7,591 nucleotides of DNA from Clostridia bacterium (GCA_007136565.1 SLGS01000034.1:1-7591); one strand, 5' to 3'. Numbered from the stretch's first letter, positions 1-7,051 are shown. Numbers and translations are program-made. Notes: generated by a model from the letters alone, not told the origin.

Positions 1-353
1 GCATCGGCGACGGCTTCGTACCTCGGAACCTGGATCTCGGGGTGCTCGACGGGATAATCACCGTCAGCTCCCGGGAGGCTATAGATATGGCCAAGAGGCT
101 CGCACGCGAGGAGGGAATCTTCACCGGGATGTCCTCGGGCGCAAATATCGTAGCTGCGAAGAAACTGGCGTCGCACCTACCTGATATCCGAACCGTCGCC
201 ACGATGATAAATGACAACGGACAACGCTACTTCAGCACCGAGCTCTTCGAAGCCAAGCGCGAAGTGGAAATCCCCGAACGCGATCACCCCATAGATGATT
301 ATTCGCTCGCGGAACTGGAGAAGTACTCCGAACATTGGACGATCATCGAGTAA
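1..353 (+). CDS. cysK: Cysteine synthase (O-acetylserine sulfhydrylase), C-terminal part, 5' end outside window
   Basis: The reading frame is open from the left edge (first full codon at 3) to a TAA at 351-353, giving about 117 C-terminal residues. It matches the end of the fold-type II PLP enzymes that make cysteine from O-acetylserine and sulfide in the cytoplasm. What I see: IGDGFVPRNLD near the edge, the family segment EEGIFTGMSSGAN (the SSGA stretch lies near the cofactor site), and the closing segment NDNGQRYFSTELF followed by a short acidic tail. The PLP-binding lysine lies in the missing N-terminal part. The GTG at 42 is an internal valine codon, not a start. A related beta-replacing enzyme such as CysM or cystathionine beta-synthase cannot be excluded from this fragment, so the symbol is provisional. 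The gene converges on the hydrolase gene ending at 421, with a hairpin between them. Confidence 0.9.
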   Translation, partial: IGDGFVPRNLDLGVLDGIITVSSREAIDMAKRLAREEGIFTGMSSGANIVAAKKLASHLPDIRTVATMINDNGQRYFSTELFEAKREVEIPERDHPIDDYSLAELEKYSEHWTIIE

Positions 354-359
354 AATTGC

Positions 360-393
360 GGGAGGGGTGAAGGACTCCGCCTTCACCCCTCCC
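360..393. terminator. Bidirectional hairpin terminator between convergent genes
   Basis: A perfect 14-bp inverted repeat (360-373 with 380-393) encloses a 6-base loop. It starts 7 bases after the cysteine synthase stop and lies 28 bases beyond the stop of the leftward gene at 421. Read on the minus strand the stem is followed by a short T-rich run (CGCAATTTTA), so it looks more like an intrinsic terminator for the hydrolase unit. On the plus strand the T tract is poor. The convergent position supports a role for both strands. Confidence 0.8.
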
Positions 394-420
394 CGTCGAT
401 ATCCTTGGAATCAACCTCTA

Positions 421-1338
421 TCAGCGCGGTGCCACCGACACGGGACAAACCCACCCGTCGTCCTCACCTCTGAAAGCCCACACATCCCCCGTCCGGAAGC
501 TGAGATGATGCTCCCCAAAGGTTTCATCGAGGATCCGCGCGCCCCGCTCCCCGGTGCAGTGGCCGGAAAGCACACCGCCTTCGATCCTAGACTTGAGGCC
601 CATCGCTGTCTCCGAGAGCAATGATTCCTGGGCATCATACAGGTGAAGTCCACCCACCAAGCCGCGGATGGGCCGATCCTCGAAGATGCCGTTGACCGCC
701 ATCACGGTGTTTACCGATCCGGCGTGACTACAACCGGTGAATACAACCAACCCCGATTCTCCGAGATCTACGACCAGTGCCATGTCGTCGGGCTCTCCGT
801 CCGTCTTGGCCTCCCCGCCACGAAGGGAAATCATGTGACTCCTTGATTTCTCGAAGCTCGTCACCCGGGGTATCCCCCCGGTTACCCACACGTCTCGGCA
901 AAGGGGCAAGGGAGAGGCTGTCCTTATCAGTCGATCCGACCCCACTCCGTCCAACACATCTTCGCGCATTCCCACGAACTGCAGGGAGGGTTTCAACTTG
1001 TACACTGCGCGGGTGATCTCCGGGTGCGCCACGACGATGAAATCGGCTCCGTCCCACCGGAGCAACCAGTCCAGACCACCGGTGTGATCGCCGTGACAAT
1101 GCGACAGTACCACCCAATCCAGGTCCGTCGGGTCAAAACCCATAACACCGAGATTGTGCGCTAGAACATCCCCGGAAGCACCGGTGTCGAACAGGAGGTT
1201 TCCGTGGGTCCCGTCGCTGTAGGTCAGCTGCAAGAGGATGGCCAGTCCGTGCTCGGACCTAAGGTCCCCTCCCTGGGGATTGCGATTCTCGGTCACTATC
1301 GTCGCGTATACCTGTTGAAGCCTCACTGATTCTTGCAT
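421..1338 (-). CDS. Metallo-beta-lactamase-fold hydrolase of the COG1237 (dihydropterin/ribofuranosylaminobenzene phosphate synthase-like) type
   Basis: This is a 305-residue cytoplasmic MBL-fold protein. The metal motif HCHGDH is at residues 80-85, preceded by DTG at 51-53 and a hydrophobic strand. Further metal or active-site candidates are C203-S204-H205 in TGCSHAGSVNTV, H232 in GGLHL and H260 in GHCTG. The GCSHAG...NTV, GG-HL and HCTG signatures are those of COG1237. In methanogens a member is named as an enzyme of methanopterin synthesis; bacterial members mostly lack an assigned substrate, so I infer only a metal-dependent hydrolase or related enzyme. HCHGDH carries Cys where many relatives have another residue. 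The ATG start is backed by GGGGGAG at 1345-1351, 6 bases upstream. It lies 69 bases downstream of the transporter gene on the same strand, with no obvious terminator between them, so cotranscription is likely. Confidence 0.87.
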   Translation of the reverse strand: MQESVRLQQVYATIVTENRNPQGGDLRSEHGLAILLQLTYSDGTHGNLLFDTGASGDVLAHNLGVMGFDPTDLDWVVLSHCHGDHTGGLDWLLRWDGADFIVVAHPEITRAVYKLKPSLQFVGMREDVLDGVGSDRLIRTASPLPLCRDVWVTGGIPRVTSFEKSRSHMISLRGGEAKTDGEPDDMALVVDLGESGLVVFTGCSHAGSVNTVMAVNGIFEDRPIRGLVGGLHLYDAQESLLSETAMGLKSRIEGGVLSGHCTGERGARILDETFGEHHLSFRTGDVWAFRGEDDGWVCPVSVAPR

Positions 1339-1344
1339 AATAAT

Positions 1345-1351
1345 CTCCCCC
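1345..1351 (-). promoter_or_regulatory. Ribosome binding site of the MBL-fold gene
   Basis: GGGGGAG on the minus strand, 6 bases before the ATG at 1338. It fixes this start. The same heptamer precedes the TTG start of the SLH gene. Confidence 0.6.
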
Positions 1352-1367
1352 TCGCGGAACTATCATC

Positions 1368-1404
1368 GCTCGGCCTTTATTCGAGCACGGCGGTAGACCC
1401 CGCC
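1368..1404 (-). other. Two small tandem hairpins in the transporter-hydrolase spacer
   Basis: GGCGG/CCGCC (1389-1393 with 1400-1404, loop 6) and GCTCG/CGAGC (1368-1372 with 1382-1386, loop 9) lie one after the other directly after the transporter stop. Neither is followed by a T run on the minus strand, so they do not look like intrinsic terminators. They could act as mRNA-processing or stability elements between two cotranscribed genes, which is inference. Confidence 0.35.
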
Positions 1405-1407
1405 TAT

Positions 1408-2808
1408 TCATCGGAACCAAAGGAGATTGGCCGTCAGGGATAGGACCGCAACTCCCAGGACGGTCAAGATCAATCCCGCCCTGGTCATCTCGTGTGTCTT
1501 GAATTGCTTCGAGCTATAGACTATGGCATTCGGAGGTGTATTCGCGGGCAAGAGAAAGGCCATGCAGCTGGCGAGTCCTGCGACTATGGCCAGGGGAACC
1601 TGTGGCATGCCCAGCTGCGCGGCGAGGCCGATGGATACCGGGACGAAGGTGGTCGATGTAGCCGTCAGGCTCGAGAAGAAAGTAATGCTCATCGCGGTTA
1701 CGAAGGCCAAGAAGGTGACAACCAGGTAAGGATTCACTCCGGTCAGCACACCGGACAACCCATCCGCGATTACCTGGATAACTCCCGACTCGTTGAGGCC
1801 CGAACCGAGGGCCAATCCTCCCCCGACCAGGATGAATATGTCCCATCCCATCTCCGCGCTGGCATCCTTCCAACTGATGACGCCGATACCGGGTGCCACG
1901 AACATCAGGGCGATTATCACCGAAGCTACGTACAACCACCCCGACATGAGGGGTAGTATGGAATCGGCTATCCAAAGCAGGACGGCAAGCGCGAAGAGCA
2001 GCATCACCTTCCGCTGACCCGAATCCGCCGGCCCCATGTCATCCAGTTCCGATCGCACGGCGGCCGTACCTCCCTGGATGCTGTCCAGTTCGGAGGGAAA
2101 CATTATCAGGAGCAACTTCCACGCGACGGGAATGAGGATGATGACCACGGGGACCGCCCTGAGCATCCAATCGAGAAATCCCACTTCAATCCCCAGTAGT
2201 TCATCGATGAAGGCTATGGTAATCGAACTGGCGGGAGTCCCCGCGGGCGTACCCATTCCACCGATGTTGGCGGCGTAAGCGATTCCTATCATCGTCGCCC
2301 TGCCGAGGTTGCTGATGCCTCCGGGAAGGTTGGCCATCCGTATGATCCCGAGGGCTATGGGCATCATTATGGCCGTGGCAGCTGAATTGGATATCCACAT
2401 GGATAAGAACGCGGTTGCGATCATGATACCAAGCAACAACCTATCCGTTCTCTCGCCCATGGCGGCGACTATGTTGAGGCTTATCCGTCGGTCCAGCTGG
2501 TACTTGCTGAGGGCAGTAGCCATTACGAAGCCGGCGAAGATGATACTGTTCACCGGGGTCGCGATATAGCTGAGCCCCTGGCCAATCGGCTGAATTCCCA
2601 CCAACGCCTGAAGAAGTATGATGAACAGGCCCGTCAGGGCGATGGGGATACATTCGGTTATCCAGAAGACGGCACCCACCAGGGCTATGGCGAGCATGCG
2701 AACACCGTCTTGGGAAAGTGCTTCCGGAAACGGCAGTAAAGTGATCAAGAAAGCTCCAGCGAGGGTAACTAAAATTATTGTGAAGTTTCGTCTTTCAGAT
2801 GCCGTCAT
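1408..2808 (-). CDS. SLC13/DASS-family sodium-coupled anion transporter
   Basis: A 466-residue inner-membrane protein made almost wholly of hydrophobic helices (about 11 by eye). It fits the divalent anion:Na+ symporter family, which imports dicarboxylates, sulfate or similar anions. Numbered from the ATG, the first substrate/sodium motif reads SNSAAT at 140-145 (family SNT). It is followed by GTPAGTPAS at 186-194, a second motif reading SLTAT at 380-384 where most relatives have SNTAT, and the C-terminal NTPPNAIVYSS at 423-433. The duplicated layout and about 470-residue length are typical. The frame can also begin at GTG 2826, six codons earlier. I prefer ATG 2808 because GGTGG lies 14 bases upstream, while the only Shine-Dalgarno-like bases for the GTG touch it directly; this is not decisive. 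Substrate cannot be read from sequence. It heads a likely unit with the MBL-fold gene. Confidence 0.9.
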   Translation of the reverse strand: MTASERRNFTIILVTLAGAFLITLLPFPEALSQDGVRMLAIALVGAVFWITECIPIALTGLFIILLQALVGIQPIGQGLSYIATPVNSIIFAGFVMATALSKYQLDRRISLNIVAAMGERTDRLLLGIMIATAFLSMWISNSAATAIMMPIALGIIRMANLPGGISNLGRATMIGIAYAANIGGMGTPAGTPASSITIAFIDELLGIEVGFLDWMLRAVPVVIILIPVAWKLLLIMFPSELDSIQGGTAAVRSELDDMGPADSGQRKVMLLFALAVLLWIADSILPLMSGWLYVASVIIALMFVAPGIGVISWKDASAEMGWDIFILVGGGLALGSGLNESGVIQVIADGLSGVLTGVNPYLVVTFLAFVTAMSITFFSSLTATSTTFVPVSIGLAAQLGMPQVPLAIVAGLASCMAFLLPANTPPNAIVYSSKQFKTHEMTRAGLILTVLGVAVLSLTANLLWFR

Positions 2809-2848
2809 GCGATCGGGGACACCCACCCTTTCAACCCATTCTTATGCA

Positions 2849-2877
2849 ATTATGCCACTCCCGCTCGCTCGTGCCCA
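2849..2877 (-). promoter_or_regulatory. Candidate sigma-70-type promoter for the transporter gene
   Basis: On the minus strand TGGGCA (2872-2877, 4/6 match to the -35) is separated by 17 bases from CATAAT (2849-2854, 5/6 match to the -10). Transcription would begin near 2842, leaving a leader of about 33 bases to ATG 2808. It lies in the spacer between divergent genes, where a promoter is expected. Confidence 0.5.
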
Positions 2878-3047
2878 TAGCCACCACCGTTCGAATCCGA
2901 TCACCGGTCTTGTGAATGGTTGGGTCGGGAGACCTCGGCCGGGCCCGCATCGATCGGCAAACGGAGGAAGGTATCACCCGTCGGGCGAAGACGTATTCGA
3001 TAGCTGCGACCGTAGCCTTGGGATCATGCGAAGGGGCGAGCAGAGTC

Positions 3048-3542
3048 ATGTCATTGGATTACTGGCTTCCCAAGTTGAGCTTCGTACCGGTACTCCTCTT
3101 GTTCTTTTGGATGGGATTCAAGATAGGAATCGCAAGGATCACGACCTCGAATCCGACCTCGCGGTCGCGCGCGAGGCCAATGCCTCCCCGCATCAGAATG
3201 GTCTACGAGGAGTTATCCTCTCTCTTGCCCGAAGGGCATCGCCTCATCCCCCGCATGACACTCAATGACGTTGTTACCACGGAAGGCACCAACGGGCCGA
3301 AAAATGCCGTGGTCGATATGATTCTTTACGATTCGCTGTGGAAACCCTACCTGGGGATCGTCACCGACGACAGCCGAATGAACGGGAAGAAGCGCGATTT
3401 CCGAGCCGTGAAGAACGTGCTCCGCGCAGCGGGGATACCTTCCGTGGTGGTGAGCACCGATGGTCACGAGGGACTGTCTACGGTGGCTAAGATCGCACGC
3501 AAGCGGGCTAACCTTCTGCGCGATGCAGAAGAGTCCGCCTAA
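3048..3542 (+). CDS. Membrane-anchored DUF2726-like protein, probably degenerate nuclease fold
   Basis: A 164-residue protein. Residues 9-28 form a strongly hydrophobic membrane segment; a basic linker (36-50) precedes a soluble domain from about 51. The domain pattern LLPEGHRLIPRMTLNDVV (59-76), AVVDMILYD (87-95), GIVTDD (103-108) and RAVKNVLRAAGIPSVVV (119-135) resembles DUF2726, a restriction-endonuclease-like fold usually reading DF..., IELDD and AGIP. Here V105 sits where the acidic residue of IELD is expected, so catalysis may be lost. This family call is from pattern memory, not a search. The frame is open from ATG 2916, but I chose ATG 3048: AAGGGG lies 11 bases upstream, the earlier ATG lacks a ribosome binding site, and this start places the membrane segment at the N-terminus. 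The gene is divergent from the transporter and its 3' end overlaps the next gene by 35 bases. Confidence 0.72.
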   Translation: MSLDYWLPKLSFVPVLLLFFWMGFKIGIARITTSNPTSRSRARPMPPRIRMVYEELSSLLPEGHRLIPRMTLNDVVTTEGTNGPKNAVVDMILYDSLWKPYLGIVTDDSRMNGKKRDFRAVKNVLRAAGIPSVVVSTDGHEGLSTVAKIARKRANLLRDAEESA

Positions 3543-4785
3543 CGTGGCGGGCGGCCTCCAACTTGCCCCACTCCTGTAGATCCTGAGCGTATCGTAGCAA
3601 TTTCACGTAATCACCTTCTAGGATCGCCGCTACACCGAGTTCATCGGTTTCGGAACTGAGGATATTCCGAACGCAGGAGGTGTATATCATGGCGAGCAGA
3701 TCATCGAGTTCCGGCAGTCCATGACATTCCAAGAGGGTGAGCATAGACCTGCCCGACTCCACCAGGTCCCCACTGGTATCGCCCTCGAGCTCGATCCAAC
3801 GCTCCAGGGCCGAATCGAACGCTCCTAGGAACAGTGACCAATCCTTTTTCATGGGAGAACGCATATGCCTGGTTATCGGATGCTCTCCCCAGATCCTCCA
3901 CGTCCGGTAATCGAAGAGCGAATCATACCCGGGATTGTCGGGTTCCGACATCAGCTTCCTCACCTTGAGAGCGCCGTTGATTACGCTGAACAGGGGTATG
4001 ATGAGGTTAAGATCGCCCTCTATCAGGGCGACCACCGCGGGCTCCGCATTCTGTCGGAGTCGAACGATTTCCCCCCTACTTCCCATCTCCGCCGCAGATT
4101 CCACCGAAACGTTCGTATCCCGTCCTGTCCCCTCATCGAGGACCTCGTCCCAAAGTTGGTCCAGGCTCAGGCGAAAAAGCGCATCCCACACGGCGTTTTC
4201 GGAAATCGGAAGGTCCTGGTGTAGGTTCCAAAGCCCCCAGACGACCACTCCAAGCACGCGTTCTCCCGTTCCCCCGCGTCGGGCTCGGGATATCAGGTGC
4301 CAAATGATATCTTCGACGAACTCCTCCGTTATGTAGGGTTCAAGGCACTGGGCCATGAGGTCCGACCGCGACGAATCGTCAGCATCTGGTTCGCTGGCAT
4401 CTTCTATGATGCCGTCTATCAAGCCATCGGATAATGACTCGACCGGGAAGCGAAAGCCGGATTCACGAAGCAAGTCCCGAAGCCCTTCATCCAGATTCTG
4501 CACTCCCTCGGGATAGTCCATCAGCGCCGCGACGAGCGTCCCGGTAGCCCCTACTATCTCCTCCACCGTCGGTGGTTCTTCCCCGGGCGTCGGTCGCAAC
4601 CCGACCATCAAACCCAGGTAATGCAAGGGTAGATCAATGCGATCCCAGCCCGGGATGGATTCCGCCAGGGTTTGCTCTATGCGCCTCGTCACGTATGCGA
4701 CGGGCTCCAAGCAACATACACCGTAATCGAGGGAGCTACCGCAGGGGCAAGCCATGCCCGGATGCATCACCAGTCGGGTCTTCAA
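3508..4785 (-). CDS. SEC-C motif protein of unknown function
   Basis: A 425-residue, acidic, apparently cytoplasmic protein with no signal peptide or membrane segment. Residues 12-25 (ACPCGSSLDYGVCC) match the SEC-C zinc motif (CxCGSxxxYxxCC), with C13, C15, C24 and C25 as ligands. SEC-C binds zinc and is best known at the C-terminus of SecA, where it contacts SecB and ribosomes; here it is N-terminal and SecA is absent. The rest looks alpha-helical, with an acidic stretch at 128-142, a tryptophan-rich stretch at 183-212 and leucine-rich helices from 345 to the end; I do not recognise a domain. The TTG start is preferred over ATG 4765-4767 (residue 7) because GGAGGT lies 5 bases upstream. The gene ends in TAG inside the last codons of the convergent DUF2726-like gene. 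Confidence 0.82.
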   Translation of the reverse strand: MKTRLVMHPGMACPCGSSLDYGVCCLEPVAYVTRRIEQTLAESIPGWDRIDLPLHYLGLMVGLRPTPGEEPPTVEEIVGATGTLVAALMDYPEGVQNLDEGLRDLLRESGFRFPVESLSDGLIDGIIEDASEPDADDSSRSDLMAQCLEPYITEEFVEDIIWHLISRARRGGTGERVLGVVVWGLWNLHQDLPISENAVWDALFRLSLDQLWDEVLDEGTGRDTNVSVESAAEMGSRGEIVRLRQNAEPAVVALIEGDLNLIIPLFSVINGALKVRKLMSEPDNPGYDSLFDYRTWRIWGEHPITRHMRSPMKKDWSLFLGAFDSALERWIELEGDTSGDLVESGRSMLTLLECHGLPELDDLLAMIYTSCVRNILSSETDELGVAAILEGDYVKLLRYAQDLQEWGKLEAARHVRRTLLHRAEG

Positions 4786-4790
4786 GGGGC

Positions 4791-4796
4791 ACCTCC
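4791..4796 (-). promoter_or_regulatory. Ribosome binding site that decides the TTG start of the SEC-C gene
   Basis: GGAGGT on the minus strand, with 5 bases to TTG at 4785. The next in-frame ATG (4765-4767) has no comparable site at a normal distance. Confidence 0.7.
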
Positions 4797-4825
4797 GTCC
4801 TCGAAAGAGAGTTGGGTACCGAGTA

Positions 4826-4861
4826 AAACCGGTGCAGCTACTGCGTGGTTACCTCCGGTTT
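4826..4861 (-). terminator. Imperfect hairpin between the SLH and SEC-C genes
   Basis: The 7-bp repeat AAACCGG/CCGGTTT (4826-4832 with 4855-4861) encloses an inner GCAG/CTGC stem with a 3-base loop and an asymmetric bulge of about 10 bases. On the minus strand it ends in CCGGTTTTACTC, so the A-tract/U-tract pairing resembles an intrinsic terminator or attenuator. The bulge makes the call weak. It lies 40 bases before the SEC-C start. Confidence 0.35.
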
Positions 4862-4897
4862 CTTCTGTGATGTACCCTCGTCAAGGGGAGATCAAAC

Positions 4898-4926
4898 CGT
4901 GACGCAAGCCACGGCGACAGGTGGCT
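4898..4926. other. Overlapping, mutually exclusive inverted repeats
   Basis: CCGTG (4898-4902) can pair with CACGG (4910-4914). AGCCAC (4907-4912) can instead pair with GTGGCT (4921-4926). The two share bases, so only one can form at a time. On the minus strand the first hairpin is followed by TTTGAT, a poor T run, 40-55 bases after the SLH stop. It may be a weak terminator or part of a leader for the SEC-C gene. Confidence 0.3.
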
Positions 4927-4952
4927 GCCGGGGAAAACTGCTAGGGGGACTG

Positions 4953-7043
4953 TCAGTCGGGACGTATGAGAGCGGGTTCTCCGCGATCGGAGAAATGAAC
5001 CTGCACCCGCCTGCCGGGGGATAAAGCCTCGATGCCCGCGTATGTCCAGTCGCGAGAGTAGACGACCGGCTCGTAGGCTTCCAGCAGCGACACGGAAATC
5101 GTCCCTCCGAGATCGCCGGAATTATTGATCAGGCTGTCCAGCTGCCGCAATGTTACCAGTTCCTCTTCCGTATCGATGGAAACCACCATGTACGAGATCG
5201 GGGAAGGATCCGGGGAAATCCAGCTGCGAATCCCCTCGACCTTACCAGAAGCATTTACATTCAATTCCGCAAAGTATCCCTCGCGGAAGTTGAGATCATC
5301 ATCGGAGAACTGCACCCAGAGGGCCGGAAAGGACAATTGATAGGTGACGCCCAGGCCGGCCTGCTCCACAACGATGTAGTACCCACCAGCCAATTCACCC
5401 ATGGCCAAAAGCCGCACGTACCTCGCGCCGGCCCCTGTCACAAGGGCATCCAATCCCCACAAGGCGTAGCCGTCATCATCCACCGCGAAACTGACCCAAG
5501 AGGCATGACGCAGTTCATTGAGACTCATGTCGCTGAGCCCACCCAGGTAACGATTCTCCCGCAGCTTAATGGAATCACCATCTTCCAGGTGGAATACCAG
5601 GAGAAGGTAACCGTTCTCTTCGCCAACCTCAACCGATTCCACGTCACCGGAGATCTCGTTTCGACCCCAAAGAATTCTATGCACGACCCCCGGGGCCGAG
5701 ATCTCTTCATCGCCAAAGCCTTGGGCACCCCGGGATGCGATCATGAGATTATCCCCCGGAGATAACTCTTCGGGGGATTCGGGGGCTCCCTCTCCACTCA
5801 TCAGACCTCCGAGGGTATCGGGCAAAGACATGCGATGCGACGAGGCTTGCCCATCCACCATGGCCGTAACTTCGACTGTCCAGATCCCGTCCACTTGCGC
5901 GGGTTCGTCGGTGATGATCACCGGGCCAATATCCCAATGCAGCAGTTCAACTTGCTCCGCACTGCCATTGAAAGCCCCCACGATCGCCTGTACATCGGAA
6001 GATTCCACCATCTCATCCAAGAGGGTCTGTGAAGGGGTTCGAGTCGCGCCGTTGATGCTCCAGGTGGTCGGGTTCCTTGTAGTATCGGGTGGGGAGATCG
6101 CCAAGCGGTTCTCCCCCACGTTGATGCTCCTACCGGCTATACTGGCATCCATGAGCACGCCACGTAAGGTGTATGATCCCCGGGATGCTTGAACGTATTG
6201 GATCCGGTCACCCCTACCGCGATAGGCGACGATACGAGAGCCCGACAACTCATCGATGGATGATACACCGGTCAAGAATACGCGAGACGCCATTTCGTAG
6301 TCGACACCGTCAACTCGCATGCTATTTTCACCGAGGGAATCAACTGTCCCCTCGACACGATCCCTGCGATTTTCCAAAAGAGACGGCCTGTAACCACCGG
6401 TGTGCCCGTCGGCGGGTGTCCCGTCATCCTTGGGCGGATGTATTGACATGGCGTTAACTACCATGCGAGCCATTTCGGCCCGGGTTATGGGGACATCCGA
6501 TGCCATGGTCAGCCCACCGGTGAGGCCCAACTGTCTCGCCCGATCGATGTAACCTCGCGGGTAGCTCGTATTCTCGAGATACGGCCCGTAGCCCGCGACC
6601 CGCAGGAGGACCGCCGTCGCCTCGGCAAAGGTCAGTGGACTATCCGGGCGGAAGGATCCATCATCAAAGCCTCGTACCAAGCCCAGATACTCGGCGGCGT
6701 TCACCCAACCCCACCAAACGGGCGCCATGGAACCCGCATCCTTGTAATGTGGCTGGAAATCCGAAAGGGAAGGAACTAGATAGGATCCCTCGCGCACACT
6801 GATCGCGACTTTCGCAAACTGCGCGCGCGTGAGCGCATCGTCGGGGCCCACCGTCCCGTCGCCGTACCCTTCAAATACCCCGAGTACGAACAGGAGGGCG
6901 AACTCGTCCCTGTATGGGTGATCCCTCGACACGTCGGAAAAGGGAGACGAGGCCACGCTAGCGGCCGCCGCGACTTCACCCGCGGGAACGACTAATGCTG
7001 CGATGAGGGCTACGATTATCGCGATAGCGAAGGCATTGCGCAA
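4953..7043 (-). CDS. Exported S-layer homology (SLH) domain protein
   Basis: A 696-residue secreted protein. Residues 1-28 are a signal peptide: hydrophobic core followed by an alanine-rich cleavage region near AAAA-SVASS. Three SLH repeats follow at about 35-82, 95-150 and 160-200, seen from FSDV, the turn GYGDGTVGPDDALTRAQFA, its second copy GFDDGSFRPDSPLTFAEAT and the third ITRAEMA. SLH triplets bind pyruvylated secondary cell-wall polymers and hold proteins at the cell surface. The remaining 470 residues are acidic and beta-rich, without a catalytic motif I recognise. They contain loosely similar stretches at 230-250, 293-315, 464-494 and 617-637, which suggest repeated beta modules. TTG 7043 is the start: GGGGGAG lies 8 bases upstream, and the ATG at 7065 is out of frame. 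A promoter with a perfect TATAAT lies just before it. Confidence 0.92.
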   Translation of the reverse strand: MRNAFAIAIIVALIAALVVPAGEVAAAASVASSPFSDVSRDHPYRDEFALLFVLGVFEGYGDGTVGPDDALTRAQFAKVAISVREGSYLVPSLSDFQPHYKDAGSMAPVWWGWVNAAEYLGLVRGFDDGSFRPDSPLTFAEATAVLLRVAGYGPYLENTSYPRGYIDRARQLGLTGGLTMASDVPITRAEMARMVVNAMSIHPPKDDGTPADGHTGGYRPSLLENRRDRVEGTVDSLGENSMRVDGVDYEMASRVFLTGVSSIDELSGSRIVAYRGRGDRIQYVQASRGSYTLRGVLMDASIAGRSINVGENRLAISPPDTTRNPTTWSINGATRTPSQTLLDEMVESSDVQAIVGAFNGSAEQVELLHWDIGPVIITDEPAQVDGIWTVEVTAMVDGQASSHRMSLPDTLGGLMSGEGAPESPEELSPGDNLMIASRGAQGFGDEEISAPGVVHRILWGRNEISGDVESVEVGEENGYLLLVFHLEDGDSIKLRENRYLGGLSDMSLNELRHASWVSFAVDDDGYALWGLDALVTGAGARYVRLLAMGELAGGYYIVVEQAGLGVTYQLSFPALWVQFSDDDLNFREGYFAELNVNASGKVEGIRSWISPDPSPISYMVVSIDTEEELVTLRQLDSLINNSGDLGGTISVSLLEAYEPVVYSRDWTYAGIEALSPGRRVQVHFSDRGEPALIRPD

Positions 7044-7051
7044 GCCGGTTT

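Noticed and set aside
2885..2905. GTTCGAATCC, like a tRNA T-loop
   Set aside because: The flanking bases do not form a 5-bp T stem, and no acceptor or anticodon arms are visible on either strand.
2916..3047. Upstream extension of the DUF2726-like frame by 44 codons
   Set aside because: No ribosome binding site precedes ATG 2916, and the extra residues look like translated spacer. The ATG at 3048 puts the membrane helix at the N-terminus.
2618..3268. Long plus-strand open frame of 216 codons
   Set aside because: It runs antisense to the transporter start and then across the DUF2726-like gene in another frame. The predicted protein is low in hydrophobic order and matches no family pattern.
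4876..4900. TTGACG and TTGATC on the minus strand as -35 boxes for the SEC-C gene
   Set aside because: No acceptable -10 lies 16-18 bases downstream of either; the best candidate, TACATC, matches only half the consensus and the spacer is short.
4881..4935. Plus-strand stretch with ATCAAACC, GACGCAAGCCACGG and GGTGGCTGCCGGG that recalls a c-di-GMP-I (GEMM) riboswitch
   Set aside because: The hairpin expected between the CAAACC and GACGCAA elements is missing (only two bases lie there), and the strand is antisense to the SLH gene that follows, so there is no gene to control. A covariance-model search would settle it.
5337..6192. Plus-strand open frames of 142 and 149 codons opposite the SLH gene
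   Set aside because: They are shadows of the well-supported minus-strand gene, with no ribosome binding sites or recognisable protein features.
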